From Phycisphaerales bacterium UBA2218 (GTDB lineage Bacteria > Planctomycetota > Phycisphaerae > Sedimentisphaerales > Anaerobacaceae), in assembly GCA_002327785.1 (NCBI GenBank), contig DCUI01000081.1, positions 49,701 to 85,858 of the forward strand: DNA of 36,158 nucleotides, in the 5' to 3' direction. This document shows, in pieces, positions 15,705 through 23,359 of this stretch. Position numbers and translations under genes: made by a program. How positions within the stretch are numbered: position 1 is the stretch's first letter; every line of letters begins with the position of its first letter. The notes under the pieces are model-generated. The model saw only the letters and a list, made by a program, of their open reading frames with translations. It was not told the DNA's origin and did no database searches.

Positions 15705-16940
15705 ATGCGAGCTCGCGTGAATTCTCCCGTGCGCACGGCGTGGACGAAGTGGTCTGCGGGTGCGATGGCCATTTTGTTGGCCGTTGTGGTGTTGGCGTCG
15801 CCTGTTCTGGGCCAGCTTCAGCAAGCTCCTCCGACCGGGACGGTTGTTCAGCCCGCCGTGGGGATCAATGAACCTGCCCCGGCCAGAGGGCCGGCCGAGC
15901 CCTACGTGGCGGAGGTCACGGGCAACGATGTGTTCATCCGGTCGGGTCCCGGCACGAATTTCTATCAGTGCGGCAAGCTCTACACGCAAGACCGCGTCCA
16001 GGTGATCAACGCCCAGCTTGGCTGGTCTTGCATCATACCTCCCCCGGGGTGCTTCTCCTGGGTTTCGATGCAGTACGTCAGCATCAACCTGGAGAATCCA
16101 ACGATGGGCATCATTACCGGCGACAACGTCGGAGTGTACGCCGGTTCGGACTTTGTGGAGCCGATGTGGTCCACCAGCAAACAGGCCGTGCTCAATCGCG
16201 GTCAGACGGTGAGACTGCTCGGCGAAGAGAAGGATGACTACTACAAGATCGCTCCGCCTCAAGGGGCGTACCTGTGGGTGAGCAGCCAGTTCCTCCAGAC
16301 GGCGGATCGGACAGTCGTCAAGCCGGGCGAGGTGAATGCCGGCACAGCGACGGCATTGACTCAGAAGCCGGTCGGCGCGGATCCGAATGCCGCTCCCAAG
16401 ACGGACCTCGATATCTACTACGCTCTGGCCGAGCAGATCAATGTTGAGCGGACCAAGCCGGTTGCCGACCAAGACTATACTGAGCTTACGGCCAAACTGC
16501 AGGAGCTCGCCGCGAAGCCGGACGGCGGGCGCGCCATGCGTTATGCAGACTACACGCTCAAGCAGGTGGAGAGGTTTGAGTTGGCCTGCAGGGTTGCCAA
16601 GGAACTGGAGCTCCAGAACAAAGAGCGAATGAAGGTCACGGAAAAGATCGATGAAGCCCGTTCCGCCAAGCTGGCGCAGGTCGAGGACAACAGCCGGTTC
16701 GCTGTGATCGGCAAGCTCGAAAGCTCGAGTGTCTACGACGCCGGAGGGCCGGTGAGACGTTTCCGCCTGCTGGATGAATCGGGCAAGACGATCTGCTATG
16801 TGGTGCCCACCGGGGCGGCCGCAAAGGTGGATTACAGCAAACTCATCGGCCACAAAGTCGGACTGGTCGGCAGGATCGAGCCGCACGAGGCGTCGGCCAG
16901 GGCATCGATTGAATTCACCGAGGCGATCCGGCTCGATTGA
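15705..16940 (+). CDS. Secreted or envelope protein with two bacterial SH3 domains
   Basis: An N-terminal signal segment (AMAILLAVVVLASPVLG) is followed by a Pro-rich linker. Two SH3b-like domains come next. The first, about residues 65-125, has the usual DVFIRSGPGTNFYQCGKL; the second is about 130-205, ending YLWVSSQFL. SH3b domains commonly bind peptidoglycan or peptides. After residue 225 comes a helical, probably coiled-coil stretch, with ELELQNKERMKVTEKIDEAR near 300. A small beta domain closes the protein (FAVIGKLESSSVYDAGGPVR and onward), resembling an OB-type fold. The function is unknown; a cell-wall or envelope sensor role is plausible. The ribosome binding site AGGAGGT is excellent and fixes ATG 15705. 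A long hairpin terminator follows 50 bases after the stop. Confidence 0.8.
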   Translation: MRARVNSPVRTAWTKWSAGAMAILLAVVVLASPVLGQLQQAPPTGTVVQPAVGINEPAPARGPAEPYVAEVTGNDVFIRSGPGTNFYQCGKLYTQDRVQVINAQLGWSCIIPPPGCFSWVSMQYVSINLENPTMGIITGDNVGVYAGSDFVEPMWSTSKQAVLNRGQTVRLLGEEKDDYYKIAPPQGAYLWVSSQFLQTADRTVVKPGEVNAGTATALTQKPVGADPNAAPKTDLDIYYALAEQINVERTKPVADQDYTELTAKLQELAAKPDGGRAMRYADYTLKQVERFELACRVAKELELQNKERMKVTEKIDEARSAKLAQVEDNSRFAVIGKLESSSVYDAGGPVRRFRLLDESGKTICYVVPTGAAAKVDYSKLIGHKVGLVGRIEPHEASARASIEFTEAIRLD

Positions 16941-16990
16941 CTCTCGTATCCCATGAATCTCTCTCTCTGGCACGGGGTTCGTGGAACAGC

Positions 16991-17036
16991 CAAAGCAAAG
17001 AAGTCGCATCCTTGCGGGTGCGACTTCTTTGCTTTG
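16991..17036. terminator. Long symmetric bidirectional terminator
   Basis: CAAAGCAAAGAAGTCGCA (16991-17008) is perfectly complementary to 17019-17036. With inner CC/GG pairs and a T-G wobble the stem reaches about 21 bp around a TTGC loop (17012-17015). The right arm is T-rich, and the element sits between two convergent genes, so it probably ends transcription from both sides. Confidence 0.8.
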
Positions 17037-17075
17037 ACGGATTGATAAAGCAACAGCCCCTGTCCTTGGCCGGCC

Positions 17076-18347
17076 TTACGCCTCTCTGCCCGGAACGGCA
17101 GGGATATCGTCCGGCGGGGCGACGACTTGCCCCGTCTCGAAGTCCAGGGCCGTCGGCTTGCAGGTCAGGTTATACCAGGGAGAACTCTCGTTCTCGACGA
17201 GGTCCTTCCAGCGGACCAGCTTGCCTGTGTAGGACGAAATACGGCCCATGATCGCGGTGAGCGTGGACTCTGCGACGTTGCGGGCCTCGTTGAGCGGCTT
17301 TTCCGCGATGATGCTGTTGAGCAGGTCGATGTGCTCCTGCACGTAGGGATTGTGCTCGGGGAATTTGGGCACCTCGATTTGCTTGCTGCCCTTGAGTCCG
17401 CCACCGCCGCCGGTTTCGCCTTCGGTGCCGCGGAAGAACTCCCGGACGTCCCCATCGGTGCCGTTGATCTGGCGGCACATGCTGTGGATGCGGCAGCCGT
17501 TGCCGTAGTCGAAGTCGATACTGAAGAAGTCGAACTGATTGCCGGTTTTGCGGCGAGCGCGGCCGCCGAACCCGAGCGCCGTAAGGGGCGGATGTCCGAT
17601 GAACCAGTTGGCGACGTCCAGGTTGTGCACATGCTGCTCGACGAGGTGGTCGCCCGACATCTCGGTGAAGCTCACCCAGTTGCGGACCATGTAGTCGGCA
17701 TCGCTCTCGCCGGGCTTTTTCGTCTGGAACCACAGGGCGCCGCCGCACCACCAGACGCATCCGCCCACGATCTGACCGATGGCTCCTCGCTCGACCGCGT
17801 ACTGCGTTCTCAGGTAGGATGCCTCATGTCGCCGCTGAGTGCCGGCCACGATGGCCAAGCCCTTCTGCCTGGCGACTTCGCCGGCCGCGATCACCTTTCG
17901 GCCGCCAGGCGGGTCCACCGCCACGGGCTTCTCCATGAACACGTGCTTGCCCGCTTTGACGGCCGCCTCCAAGTGCGCCGGCCGGAAATTCGGCGATGTG
18001 GCGATGAGTACGACTTCGACACTGGTTTCGAGCAGTTTCTTATAGGCGTCGCCGCCGCTGAAGCACCGGGAGGCAGGCACATTGTGCTTCTTGCCGGCGT
18101 TCTCAGCTCTGTCCTTGAACCAGTCGGCCGTCGCGACGACCTCCAACTCCGCCCCGATGATCTTGGCGGCTTCGAAGCAGTTTTCCAGGGCGCCGTTCCC
18201 GCGACCGCCGCAGCCGATCAGGCCGACGCGGAACTTCCGTGGCGCCGAGGCGGCAAACATCACATTCTGGGCGGCCAGCACGCCGGCCATGCCCGCCGCC
18301 GAGGTTTTGATGAAATCCCGGCGGGAGACGTTCGATAGCTCTTTCAT
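17076..18347 (-). CDS. Tat-exported Gfo/Idh/MocA-family oxidoreductase
   Basis: NAD(P)-dependent sugar or cyclitol dehydrogenase family. A twin-arginine signal (SRRDFIKTSAAGMAGVLA) leads, so the enzyme is probably exported folded with its cofactor. The Rossmann motif GLIGCGGRGNG lies at 42-52 and the EKP motif, whose lysine is catalytic in the family, at 139-141. The C-terminal domain holds HVHNLDVANW, where the conserved histidine sits. At 423 residues it matches the Tat-tagged planctomycete members. It is third in a leftward operon, 29 bases after the hydroxypyruvate-isomerase-like gene. Substrate unknown; oxidation of a glycoside hydroxyl in the periplasm would fit the neighbours. Confidence 0.92.
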   Translation of the reverse strand: MKELSNVSRRDFIKTSAAGMAGVLAAQNVMFAASAPRKFRVGLIGCGGRGNGALENCFEAAKIIGAELEVVATADWFKDRAENAGKKHNVPASRCFSGGDAYKKLLETSVEVVLIATSPNFRPAHLEAAVKAGKHVFMEKPVAVDPPGGRKVIAAGEVARQKGLAIVAGTQRRHEASYLRTQYAVERGAIGQIVGGCVWWCGGALWFQTKKPGESDADYMVRNWVSFTEMSGDHLVEQHVHNLDVANWFIGHPPLTALGFGGRARRKTGNQFDFFSIDFDYGNGCRIHSMCRQINGTDGDVREFFRGTEGETGGGGGLKGSKQIEVPKFPEHNPYVQEHIDLLNSIIAEKPLNEARNVAESTLTAIMGRISSYTGKLVRWKDLVENESSPWYNLTCKPTALDFETGQVVAPPDDIPAVPGREA

Positions 18348-18376
18348 GCTTGTTCCTTTCTATTAGACTACTGCTG

Positions 18377-19315
18377 TTATACCTCGAAGTTGTCGCAGGC
18401 CCGGTAGGCATCGATCACGGCCCGCTCGCCTTCCTTGCCGCGCTTGCTCTTGCCGTGCTCCATACAGAGCACGCCTTGATAGCCCTTCCTGAAGATGTGC
18501 CGGAAGATGTTCTTGTAGTTGATCTCGCCGGTGCCGGGCTCGTTCCGACCGGGGTTGTCGCCCAGGTGGAATGCCCCGATCTCGCTCCATGCCTTGTCGA
18601 TGTTCGGGATCAGGTTGCCCTCGGTGATCTGCTGATGGTACAGATCGTCGACGATCTTGCAGGATGGGCTGTTCACCGCCCTGCAGATCAGGTAGGCCTG
18701 CGGGATCTTCTGAAGGAACAGGCCCGGATGATCGCGCCACCAGTTCAGCGGCTCCAACACGATCACGACACCGGCAGGCTCCGCGATCTCCACGCACCGG
18801 CGGACGTTGTCGATCAGGTTGGCTGTCTGATAGTCCATCTCCATTCGCTGACTGACGCAGCCGGGGGCGATCAGTGTCCACTTGGCGCCCGTTCGCTTGG
18901 CGACCTCGACCGCCTCTTTTGTGCGGCTGACGATCTGATCCTGGAACTCCTTCTCCTGGGTGACGAACGTGGGCTTGCCGAACTCGGCGTACATGACGTA
19001 TGGGCCCATGGTCATGCCGAGCCGGTCCATTTCCTTGGCAATCTGTTCCTGCTGCTCCGGCGGCCTGCCCATCAGACCGTTGTCGAACATGGCGGAGAAC
19101 CCTTCGTCGGCCATGAACTTGAGTTGATCGATGGGGTCTTTGCCCGCGTGCTCCTGGAATTGCCCCAGGCTTGGTGCGTACTTGAGCTTGAACTTCTTCG
19201 GCGACTCCGCGGCCTGCGCAACCATCGGTGTAACAGAGGCCCCAAAAGCCGCCGCGGCGGCCGCACTCGAAATGAAGCTGCGGCGCGAGACGTGACTGCT
19301 CTGATCGTTCTTCAT
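18377..19315 (-). CDS. Tat-exported hydroxypyruvate-isomerase-like TIM barrel
   Basis: Xylose-isomerase-like TIM barrel (AP endonuclease family 2 fold) of the hydroxypyruvate isomerase group. The hallmark stretch GDNPGRNEPGTGEINYKNIF is present. Putative metal ligands lie in VLEPLNWW, KIVDDLYH, FHLGDNPGR and CMEHGKS. ATG at 19315 is chosen because AGGAG precedes it by eight bases; the frame is open to 19360 but with no better site. The N-terminus holds a twin-arginine signal (SRRSFISSAAAAAAFGAS), unusual for this normally cytoplasmic family. It is the middle gene of the leftward operon. It probably isomerises a keto/aldo sugar acid or sugar; hydroxypyruvate itself is not assured. Confidence 0.88.
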   Translation of the reverse strand: MKNDQSSHVSRRSFISSAAAAAAFGASVTPMVAQAAESPKKFKLKYAPSLGQFQEHAGKDPIDQLKFMADEGFSAMFDNGLMGRPPEQQEQIAKEMDRLGMTMGPYVMYAEFGKPTFVTQEKEFQDQIVSRTKEAVEVAKRTGAKWTLIAPGCVSQRMEMDYQTANLIDNVRRCVEIAEPAGVVIVLEPLNWWRDHPGLFLQKIPQAYLICRAVNSPSCKIVDDLYHQQITEGNLIPNIDKAWSEIGAFHLGDNPGRNEPGTGEINYKNIFRHIFRKGYQGVLCMEHGKSKRGKEGERAVIDAYRACDNFEV

Positions 19316-19403
19316 GGAAATGCTCCTGTCCTTGCGACTCGTACTGATCCGCTCCTCCACAAATCTCTACATGAGCTGTGGTCTATTCTGCTCCAGGAAT
19401 GAA

Positions 19404-19440
19404 ACGGCTCGGCGCACGCGATCTTCGTGCGCCGAACCGT
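19404..19440 (-). other. Strong intercistronic hairpin
   Basis: TCGGCGCACG (19409-19418) pairs perfectly with CGTGCGCCGA (19426-19435) around a 7-base loop. After one C/A mismatch, ACGG and CCGT add four more pairs. It lies 32 bases beyond the stop of the upstream gene, with no T run. It could be a partial terminator or an RNA-stability element that sets different levels within the operon. Confidence 0.65.
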
Positions 19441-19472
19441 ATGAACTGGCCACCGGCCGATGCCGGATCGTG

Positions 19473-20645
19473 CTATTTCTTCATCGGGGTCCACTTCTGC
19501 TTGCTCTTGGAGCTGGCGACGACCGTCTCGATGAAGAGCAGGCCCCTGACGCCTGCCTCTACGCTCGGGAAGTCCAGGGCCAACGCGCTGGGCTTTTCGC
19601 CTGCGACGACGCATTTGACCGTCTCGGCGAAATTCGTGTAGTTGTTGGCGAAGGCCTCGAGAAAGGCCTCCGGATGGCCCGAAGGGATACGCGAACCACG
19701 ACCGGCGGCGGCGCTGTAGGCGCCGATGTACCCGTTGCCGCGCTTCCAGACCTCTTCCGGCTTGTCCATCCGGCGGACGTACAGGTAGTTCGGGTGTTCC
19801 TGGTGCCACTCCAGGCTGGCCTTCTCGCCATGGACCCAGATCGCGAGGTTGTTCTCTTCGCCGATGGCGATCTGGCTGGCGTGCAGGACGCCGCTGGCGC
19901 CGTTGTCGAACTTCAACAGGCAGTTGCAGTCGTCGTCGAGGAGGCGTCCCGGCACAAAGCTGTTCAGCTCGGCGCAGATGTGGGTGATTTTCAGGCCGGA
20001 AATGTACTCCGCCAGGTTGGCCGCATGGGTACCAATGTCGCCGACGCAGCCGCCGGCGCCGCTCTGCTTGGGATCCGTCCGCCAGCTTGCCTGCATCTGG
20101 CCGGTCTTCTCCAGGGCGGTCGCGAGCCAGCCCTGCGGGTACTGAACGACGACTTTGCGGATCTTGCCCAAATCGCCTTTCTTCACCATGTCTTTGGCGA
20201 GCTTGGCCATGGGGTAGCCGGTGTAGTTGTGCATCAGGCCGAAAACCAAGCCCGTCTTCTGGACCAGTTTTTGCAGGTCCTTGGCCTCCTTGGAGTTTAG
20301 GGTCATGGGCTTCTCGCACATCACGTGGAAGCCGGCCTTCAGGAAGTCGCGGGCGATGGGGAAGTGCCAGTTGTTGGGCGTGGTCACGGCGACGAAATCA
20401 ATCCGGTCCCCCGGGGGCAACATGGACTCGGCCTTGATCATCTCCTGGTACGTATTATAGACGCGCCTGGGGTTCAGGGCCAGGTTCTTGCCCGTGTCCT
20501 GCGATTTCTTGGGATCGATATCAAATGCGCCGGCCACAAGCTCGATCTCCCCGTCCAGCCGGGAGGCCTTGCGATGCACCTCGCCGATGAACGCCCCGGG
20601 ACCTCCGCCAATCAACCCCATTCTCAACTTCCGGTCGAGTTTCAT
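19473..20645 (-). CDS. Gfo/Idh/MocA-family oxidoreductase (cytoplasmic)
   Basis: NAD(P)-dependent sugar dehydrogenase family, 390 residues. ATG at 20645 is chosen: the protein then begins MKLDRKLRMGLIGGGPGAFI, with the Rossmann glycines near the N-terminus as usual, and AAAGGAATAGGT precedes it. The frame is open to 20789, but that extension has no family features. EKP is at 111-113. The C-terminal domain carries GCVGDIGTHAANLAEY, the GD...H motif expected for the catalytic region. There is no signal peptide, in contrast to the operon's third gene. It is first in the leftward operon, with a TATAAT-type promoter about 110 bases upstream, divergent from the enolase-superfamily gene. Confidence 0.92.
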   Translation of the reverse strand: MKLDRKLRMGLIGGGPGAFIGEVHRKASRLDGEIELVAGAFDIDPKKSQDTGKNLALNPRRVYNTYQEMIKAESMLPPGDRIDFVAVTTPNNWHFPIARDFLKAGFHVMCEKPMTLNSKEAKDLQKLVQKTGLVFGLMHNYTGYPMAKLAKDMVKKGDLGKIRKVVVQYPQGWLATALEKTGQMQASWRTDPKQSGAGGCVGDIGTHAANLAEYISGLKITHICAELNSFVPGRLLDDDCNCLLKFDNGASGVLHASQIAIGEENNLAIWVHGEKASLEWHQEHPNYLYVRRMDKPEEVWKRGNGYIGAYSAAAGRGSRIPSGHPEAFLEAFANNYTNFAETVKCVVAGEKPSALALDFPSVEAGVRGLLFIETVVASSKSKQKWTPMKK

Positions 20646-20754
20646 ACCTATTCCTTTCAATCTTGCTGTGCTGTGGACGACGTTGTGGTCGTGATACCCT
20701 TCGTGGGGCCTTTCTGCCCGAACCGTGTTACCTCCAATTCCAGAAACACCGGCG

Positions 20755-20782
20755 ATTATAGGCATTTGGGCCGGCAAAGCAA
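20755..20782 (-). promoter_or_regulatory. Promoter of the leftward sugar operon
   Basis: Read on the minus strand: TTGCTT (20782-20777), 16-base spacer, TATAAT (20760-20755), a perfect -10. Predicted start about 20748, giving a leader near 100 bases before ATG 20645. Confidence 0.5.
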
Positions 20783-20813
20783 CCCCCAAAGCTGGTTTTG
20801 TGCCCGCTCACGG

Positions 20814-20842
20814 TTGACAATGTCGGACCTAGGCCTTAAACC
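20814..20842 (+). promoter_or_regulatory. Candidate promoter of the rightward sugar operon
   Basis: TTGACA (20814-20819) is a perfect -35. After 17 bases comes TAAACC (20837-20842), a weak -10 (three of six), which could mean activator dependence. It lies about 60 bases before ATG 20902 and close to the divergent promoter, so a shared regulator could act on both. Confidence 0.4.
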
Positions 20843-20901
20843 TTGCGGTGTGCTGGTTTTGTCGTCTCGGCGGTGACTCGCCAGGATACTCATGAGGGGA
20901 C

Positions 20902-22314
20902 ATGAAAACGAGGATTCGTCCAACAGCGGTTGATCTGTACTTTCTCCCGGTCACGACGCGAGTGCCGCTGAAATTCGGACCGGAGACACTCACCTCGGTG
21001 ATCTGTGCGCGGGTGTGCATGACCGTCGCTGATGGGCGGAGCAAGCGGGCACAAGGGTGGGGCGAGACTCCGCTGAGCGTGCAATGGACTTGGCCCAGCG
21101 CCCTGAGCTATCAGGATCGCTGCGACGCGATGATGGCCTTCTGCGGCACGTTGGCCAAGGCTTGGGCCAATCTCGTGACCGAAGGACACCCGGTTGAAGT
21201 CGGCTATCGTTTCATCGAGTCCGTTCTTGGGGGGCTGCTGGCCGATTTCAATGCCCAGCGGGGCGCCGGGACCGAGGGGATGCCTTGGCTGGCGGCCTTG
21301 GTCTGCTGCTCGGCGTTCGATATCGCCCTGCACGATGCCTACGGGCAACTTCTGGGCCGCCCGATCTACGAGACCTATAATTCCGAATACATGAGCACTG
21401 ACCTGGCCTATTTCCTCGAGCCGGTTCCTGGTTCGGCCGTCTCATTTGTAGGCAAGTACCCGGCGGATTTCTTCGAGTCGCCACCTTCTCGGCTGCCCGC
21501 CTGGCACCTCGTGGGTGGCAAGGACCTGCTCGACGCCTCCGAACTGACCGGCAGCGAGCCCGACGACGGCTATCCGGTCCTTCTGCCCGACTGGATCGAG
21601 CGGGACGGGTTGACATGCCTAAAAGTGAAGCTGCGAGGCAACGACGCGAAGTGGGACTACGACCGGCTGGTCGAGGTCGGCCGGATCGCCATTGAGCATG
21701 AGGTTCTGTGGCTGACGAGCGATTTTAATTGCACCGTGACCGCTCCGGCCTATGTCAACGATATCCTGGACCGGCTGATGAAGGACCAGCCCCGCATCTA
21801 CCAGATGATTCTCTACATCGAGCAGCCGTTCCCGTACGATCTGGAGGCCAACCAGATCGATGTGCACAGTGTCTCCGCCCGCAAGCCCCTGTTTATGGAC
21901 GAGAGCGCACACGACTGGAGGCTCATCCGGCTGGGGCGTCAACTCGGCTGGACCGGCGTGGCCCTCAAGACCTGCAAGACCCAGACCGGGGCCTTGCTGA
22001 GCCTGTGCTGGGCCAAGGCGCACGGCATGACGCTCATGGTCCAGGACCTGACGAATCCCATGCTGGCCCAGATCCCGCACGTGCTCCTGGCGGCCCACGC
22101 CGGCACGATCATGGGGGTCGAGACGAACGCGATGCAGTTCTACCCGGCGGCCTCGGCCCCGGAGGAAGCCGTCCATCCGGGGCTATACCGTCGTTGTGAC
22201 GGTCAGGTGGACCTGTCCACTGTGTGGGGCCCTGGCTTCGGCTACCGGCTGGACGAGATCGCGCGACAACTGCCTGTAACGGCAGCAAGCAAGACACGGA
22301 CTGACACGGACTGA
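20902..22314 (+). CDS. Enolase-superfamily enzyme (mandelate racemase/muconate lactonizing type)
   Basis: Probably a sugar-acid dehydratase or racemase acting by Mg2+-assisted proton abstraction. Superfamily landmarks: KVK at 241-243 on the second strand; metal ligands Asp274 (SDFN), Glu307 (YIEQPF) and Asp333/Glu334 (MDES); Lys356 or Lys359 (ALKTCKT) opposite. At 470 residues it is longer than the usual 360-400, with an extra stretch near 160-235. The last residues (KTRTDTD) and the stop codon are encoded by an ACACGGACT repeat, so the C-terminus appears to have been rewritten by the repeat. ATG 20902 has GGGGAC close upstream, a weak site. First gene of the rightward operon; the exact substrate cannot be told. 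Confidence 0.85.
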   Translation: MKTRIRPTAVDLYFLPVTTRVPLKFGPETLTSVICARVCMTVADGRSKRAQGWGETPLSVQWTWPSALSYQDRCDAMMAFCGTLAKAWANLVTEGHPVEVGYRFIESVLGGLLADFNAQRGAGTEGMPWLAALVCCSAFDIALHDAYGQLLGRPIYETYNSEYMSTDLAYFLEPVPGSAVSFVGKYPADFFESPPSRLPAWHLVGGKDLLDASELTGSEPDDGYPVLLPDWIERDGLTCLKVKLRGNDAKWDYDRLVEVGRIAIEHEVLWLTSDFNCTVTAPAYVNDILDRLMKDQPRIYQMILYIEQPFPYDLEANQIDVHSVSARKPLFMDESAHDWRLIRLGRQLGWTGVALKTCKTQTGALLSLCWAKAHGMTLMVQDLTNPMLAQIPHVLLAAHAGTIMGVETNAMQFYPAASAPEEAVHPGLYRRCDGQVDLSTVWGPGFGYRLDEIARQLPVTAASKTRTDTD

Positions 22315-22376
22315 CACGGACCTTCACGGACACATGCCTGTGGCCACCGTTCGTGCTTGTCCGTGTCAGTCCGTGT
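22294..22376. repeat. ACACGGACTG inverted repeat
   Basis: ACACGGACTGACACGGAC at 22294-22311 (and again, in tandem register, at 22304-22321) is perfectly complementary to 22359-22376. The left arm covers the end of the enolase-superfamily gene. A degenerate relative lies after the next gene at 23273-23332. Confidence 0.85.
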
Positions 22377-22426
22377 CGGTTCATGCAATGGGTACGAGTG
22401 TTCCGACAGATTTGGGAGTGATTGAG

Positions 22427-23263
22427 ATGGCCAAGCTGAGTGCTTTTGCGGATGAAGTGACGGAGAGCTTTCGCGGACAGGTCGAATTTCTGGCGAAAGA
22501 GAAGGTCGGCTGCATTGAGCCGCGATTCATCGACAAGAAGAACATCATGGACCTCAACGCCGACGAGTTGAAGGCGGCGAAGAGGCTCATCATGGACCAC
22601 GGCCTGAAGGTCAGCGCGATCGGCTCGCCCATCGGCAAGGTCAAGCTCGATCAGCACTTCAAGCCGCACCTGGACAAGTTCAAGCATGCGGTCGAGCTGG
22701 CTCAGTACTTTGAGACGCCCTTCATTCGCATGTTCAGTTATTATGCCCCCAACGGCAGAAACATCGACGACTACCGCGACCAGGTCATGGACCGCATGGT
22801 GGCCAAGGTCGAGGCGCTCCAAGGCACCGATGTTATCATGGTCCACGAGAACGAGGCGCACATCTACGGCCACACGGCCGCCAACTGCGTGGACCTCGTC
22901 AAGACGATTGACTCACCGAAGCTTCGGCTGGCCTACGATCCTGCCAACTTTGTCTGGGGCGAGCAGATCACGAACAACGTCGAAGTCGCCTGGCCCCTGA
23001 TGAAGCCGTACATCGTGCACATTCACATCAAGGACTGGAAGCTCGGGGCCAAGGATGTGGGCAGTATGCCGGGCCAGGGCGATGGGCAGATCAAACAGCT
23101 CCTCGCGGAGCTGGCCGGGATGAAGTATGGTGGCTGCGTGACCATGGAGCCGCACCTGATGGCAGGGGGGCAGTTCGGCGGCTCGACCGGGCCGGAGCTG
23201 TTCTCGAAGGCCATCGCAGCCGTCCGCAGCATGGCGAAAGAAGTGGGCTTGACACTGAACTGA
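22427..23263 (+). CDS. Cytoplasmic sugar-isomerase/epimerase-like TIM barrel
   Basis: Xylose-isomerase-like TIM barrel (AP endonuclease family 2 fold). ATG 22427 is chosen: it follows GGGAGTGA and gives MAKLSAFADEVTESFRGQVE. The 31 codons further upstream in this frame are repeat DNA. Likely metal ligands are in VHENEAH, LAYDPANF, VHIHIKDWK and VTMEPHL, the E-D-H-E set of this fold. There is no signal peptide. It lies between the dehydratase-like and oxidoreductase genes, and repeats flank it on both sides. In C-glycoside and 3-keto-sugar pathways such barrels partner Gfo/Idh/MocA enzymes; that role is inference here. Confidence 0.88.
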   Translation: MAKLSAFADEVTESFRGQVEFLAKEKVGCIEPRFIDKKNIMDLNADELKAAKRLIMDHGLKVSAIGSPIGKVKLDQHFKPHLDKFKHAVELAQYFETPFIRMFSYYAPNGRNIDDYRDQVMDRMVAKVEALQGTDVIMVHENEAHIYGHTAANCVDLVKTIDSPKLRLAYDPANFVWGEQITNNVEVAWPLMKPYIVHIHIKDWKLGAKDVGSMPGQGDGQIKQLLAELAGMKYGGCVTMEPHLMAGGQFGGSTGPELFSKAIAAVRSMAKEVGLTLN

Positions 23264-23272
23264 ACCGAGGAA

Positions 23273-23332
23273 CACGGACAGACGCGGACTGTCACCGACT
23301 CTTACGGACGCTGTGGTCCGTGTTTGTCCGTG
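23273..23332. repeat. Degenerate ACACGGAC inverted repeat
   Basis: CACGGACAGACGCGGAC (23273-23289) faces GTCCGTGTTTGTCCGTG (23316-23332); 15 of 17 positions pair. It is built from the same ACGGAC unit as the repeat at 22294-22376. Confidence 0.75.
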
Positions 23333-23359
23333 CGAGCCGAAATCGAAGGAGCCTAAACC

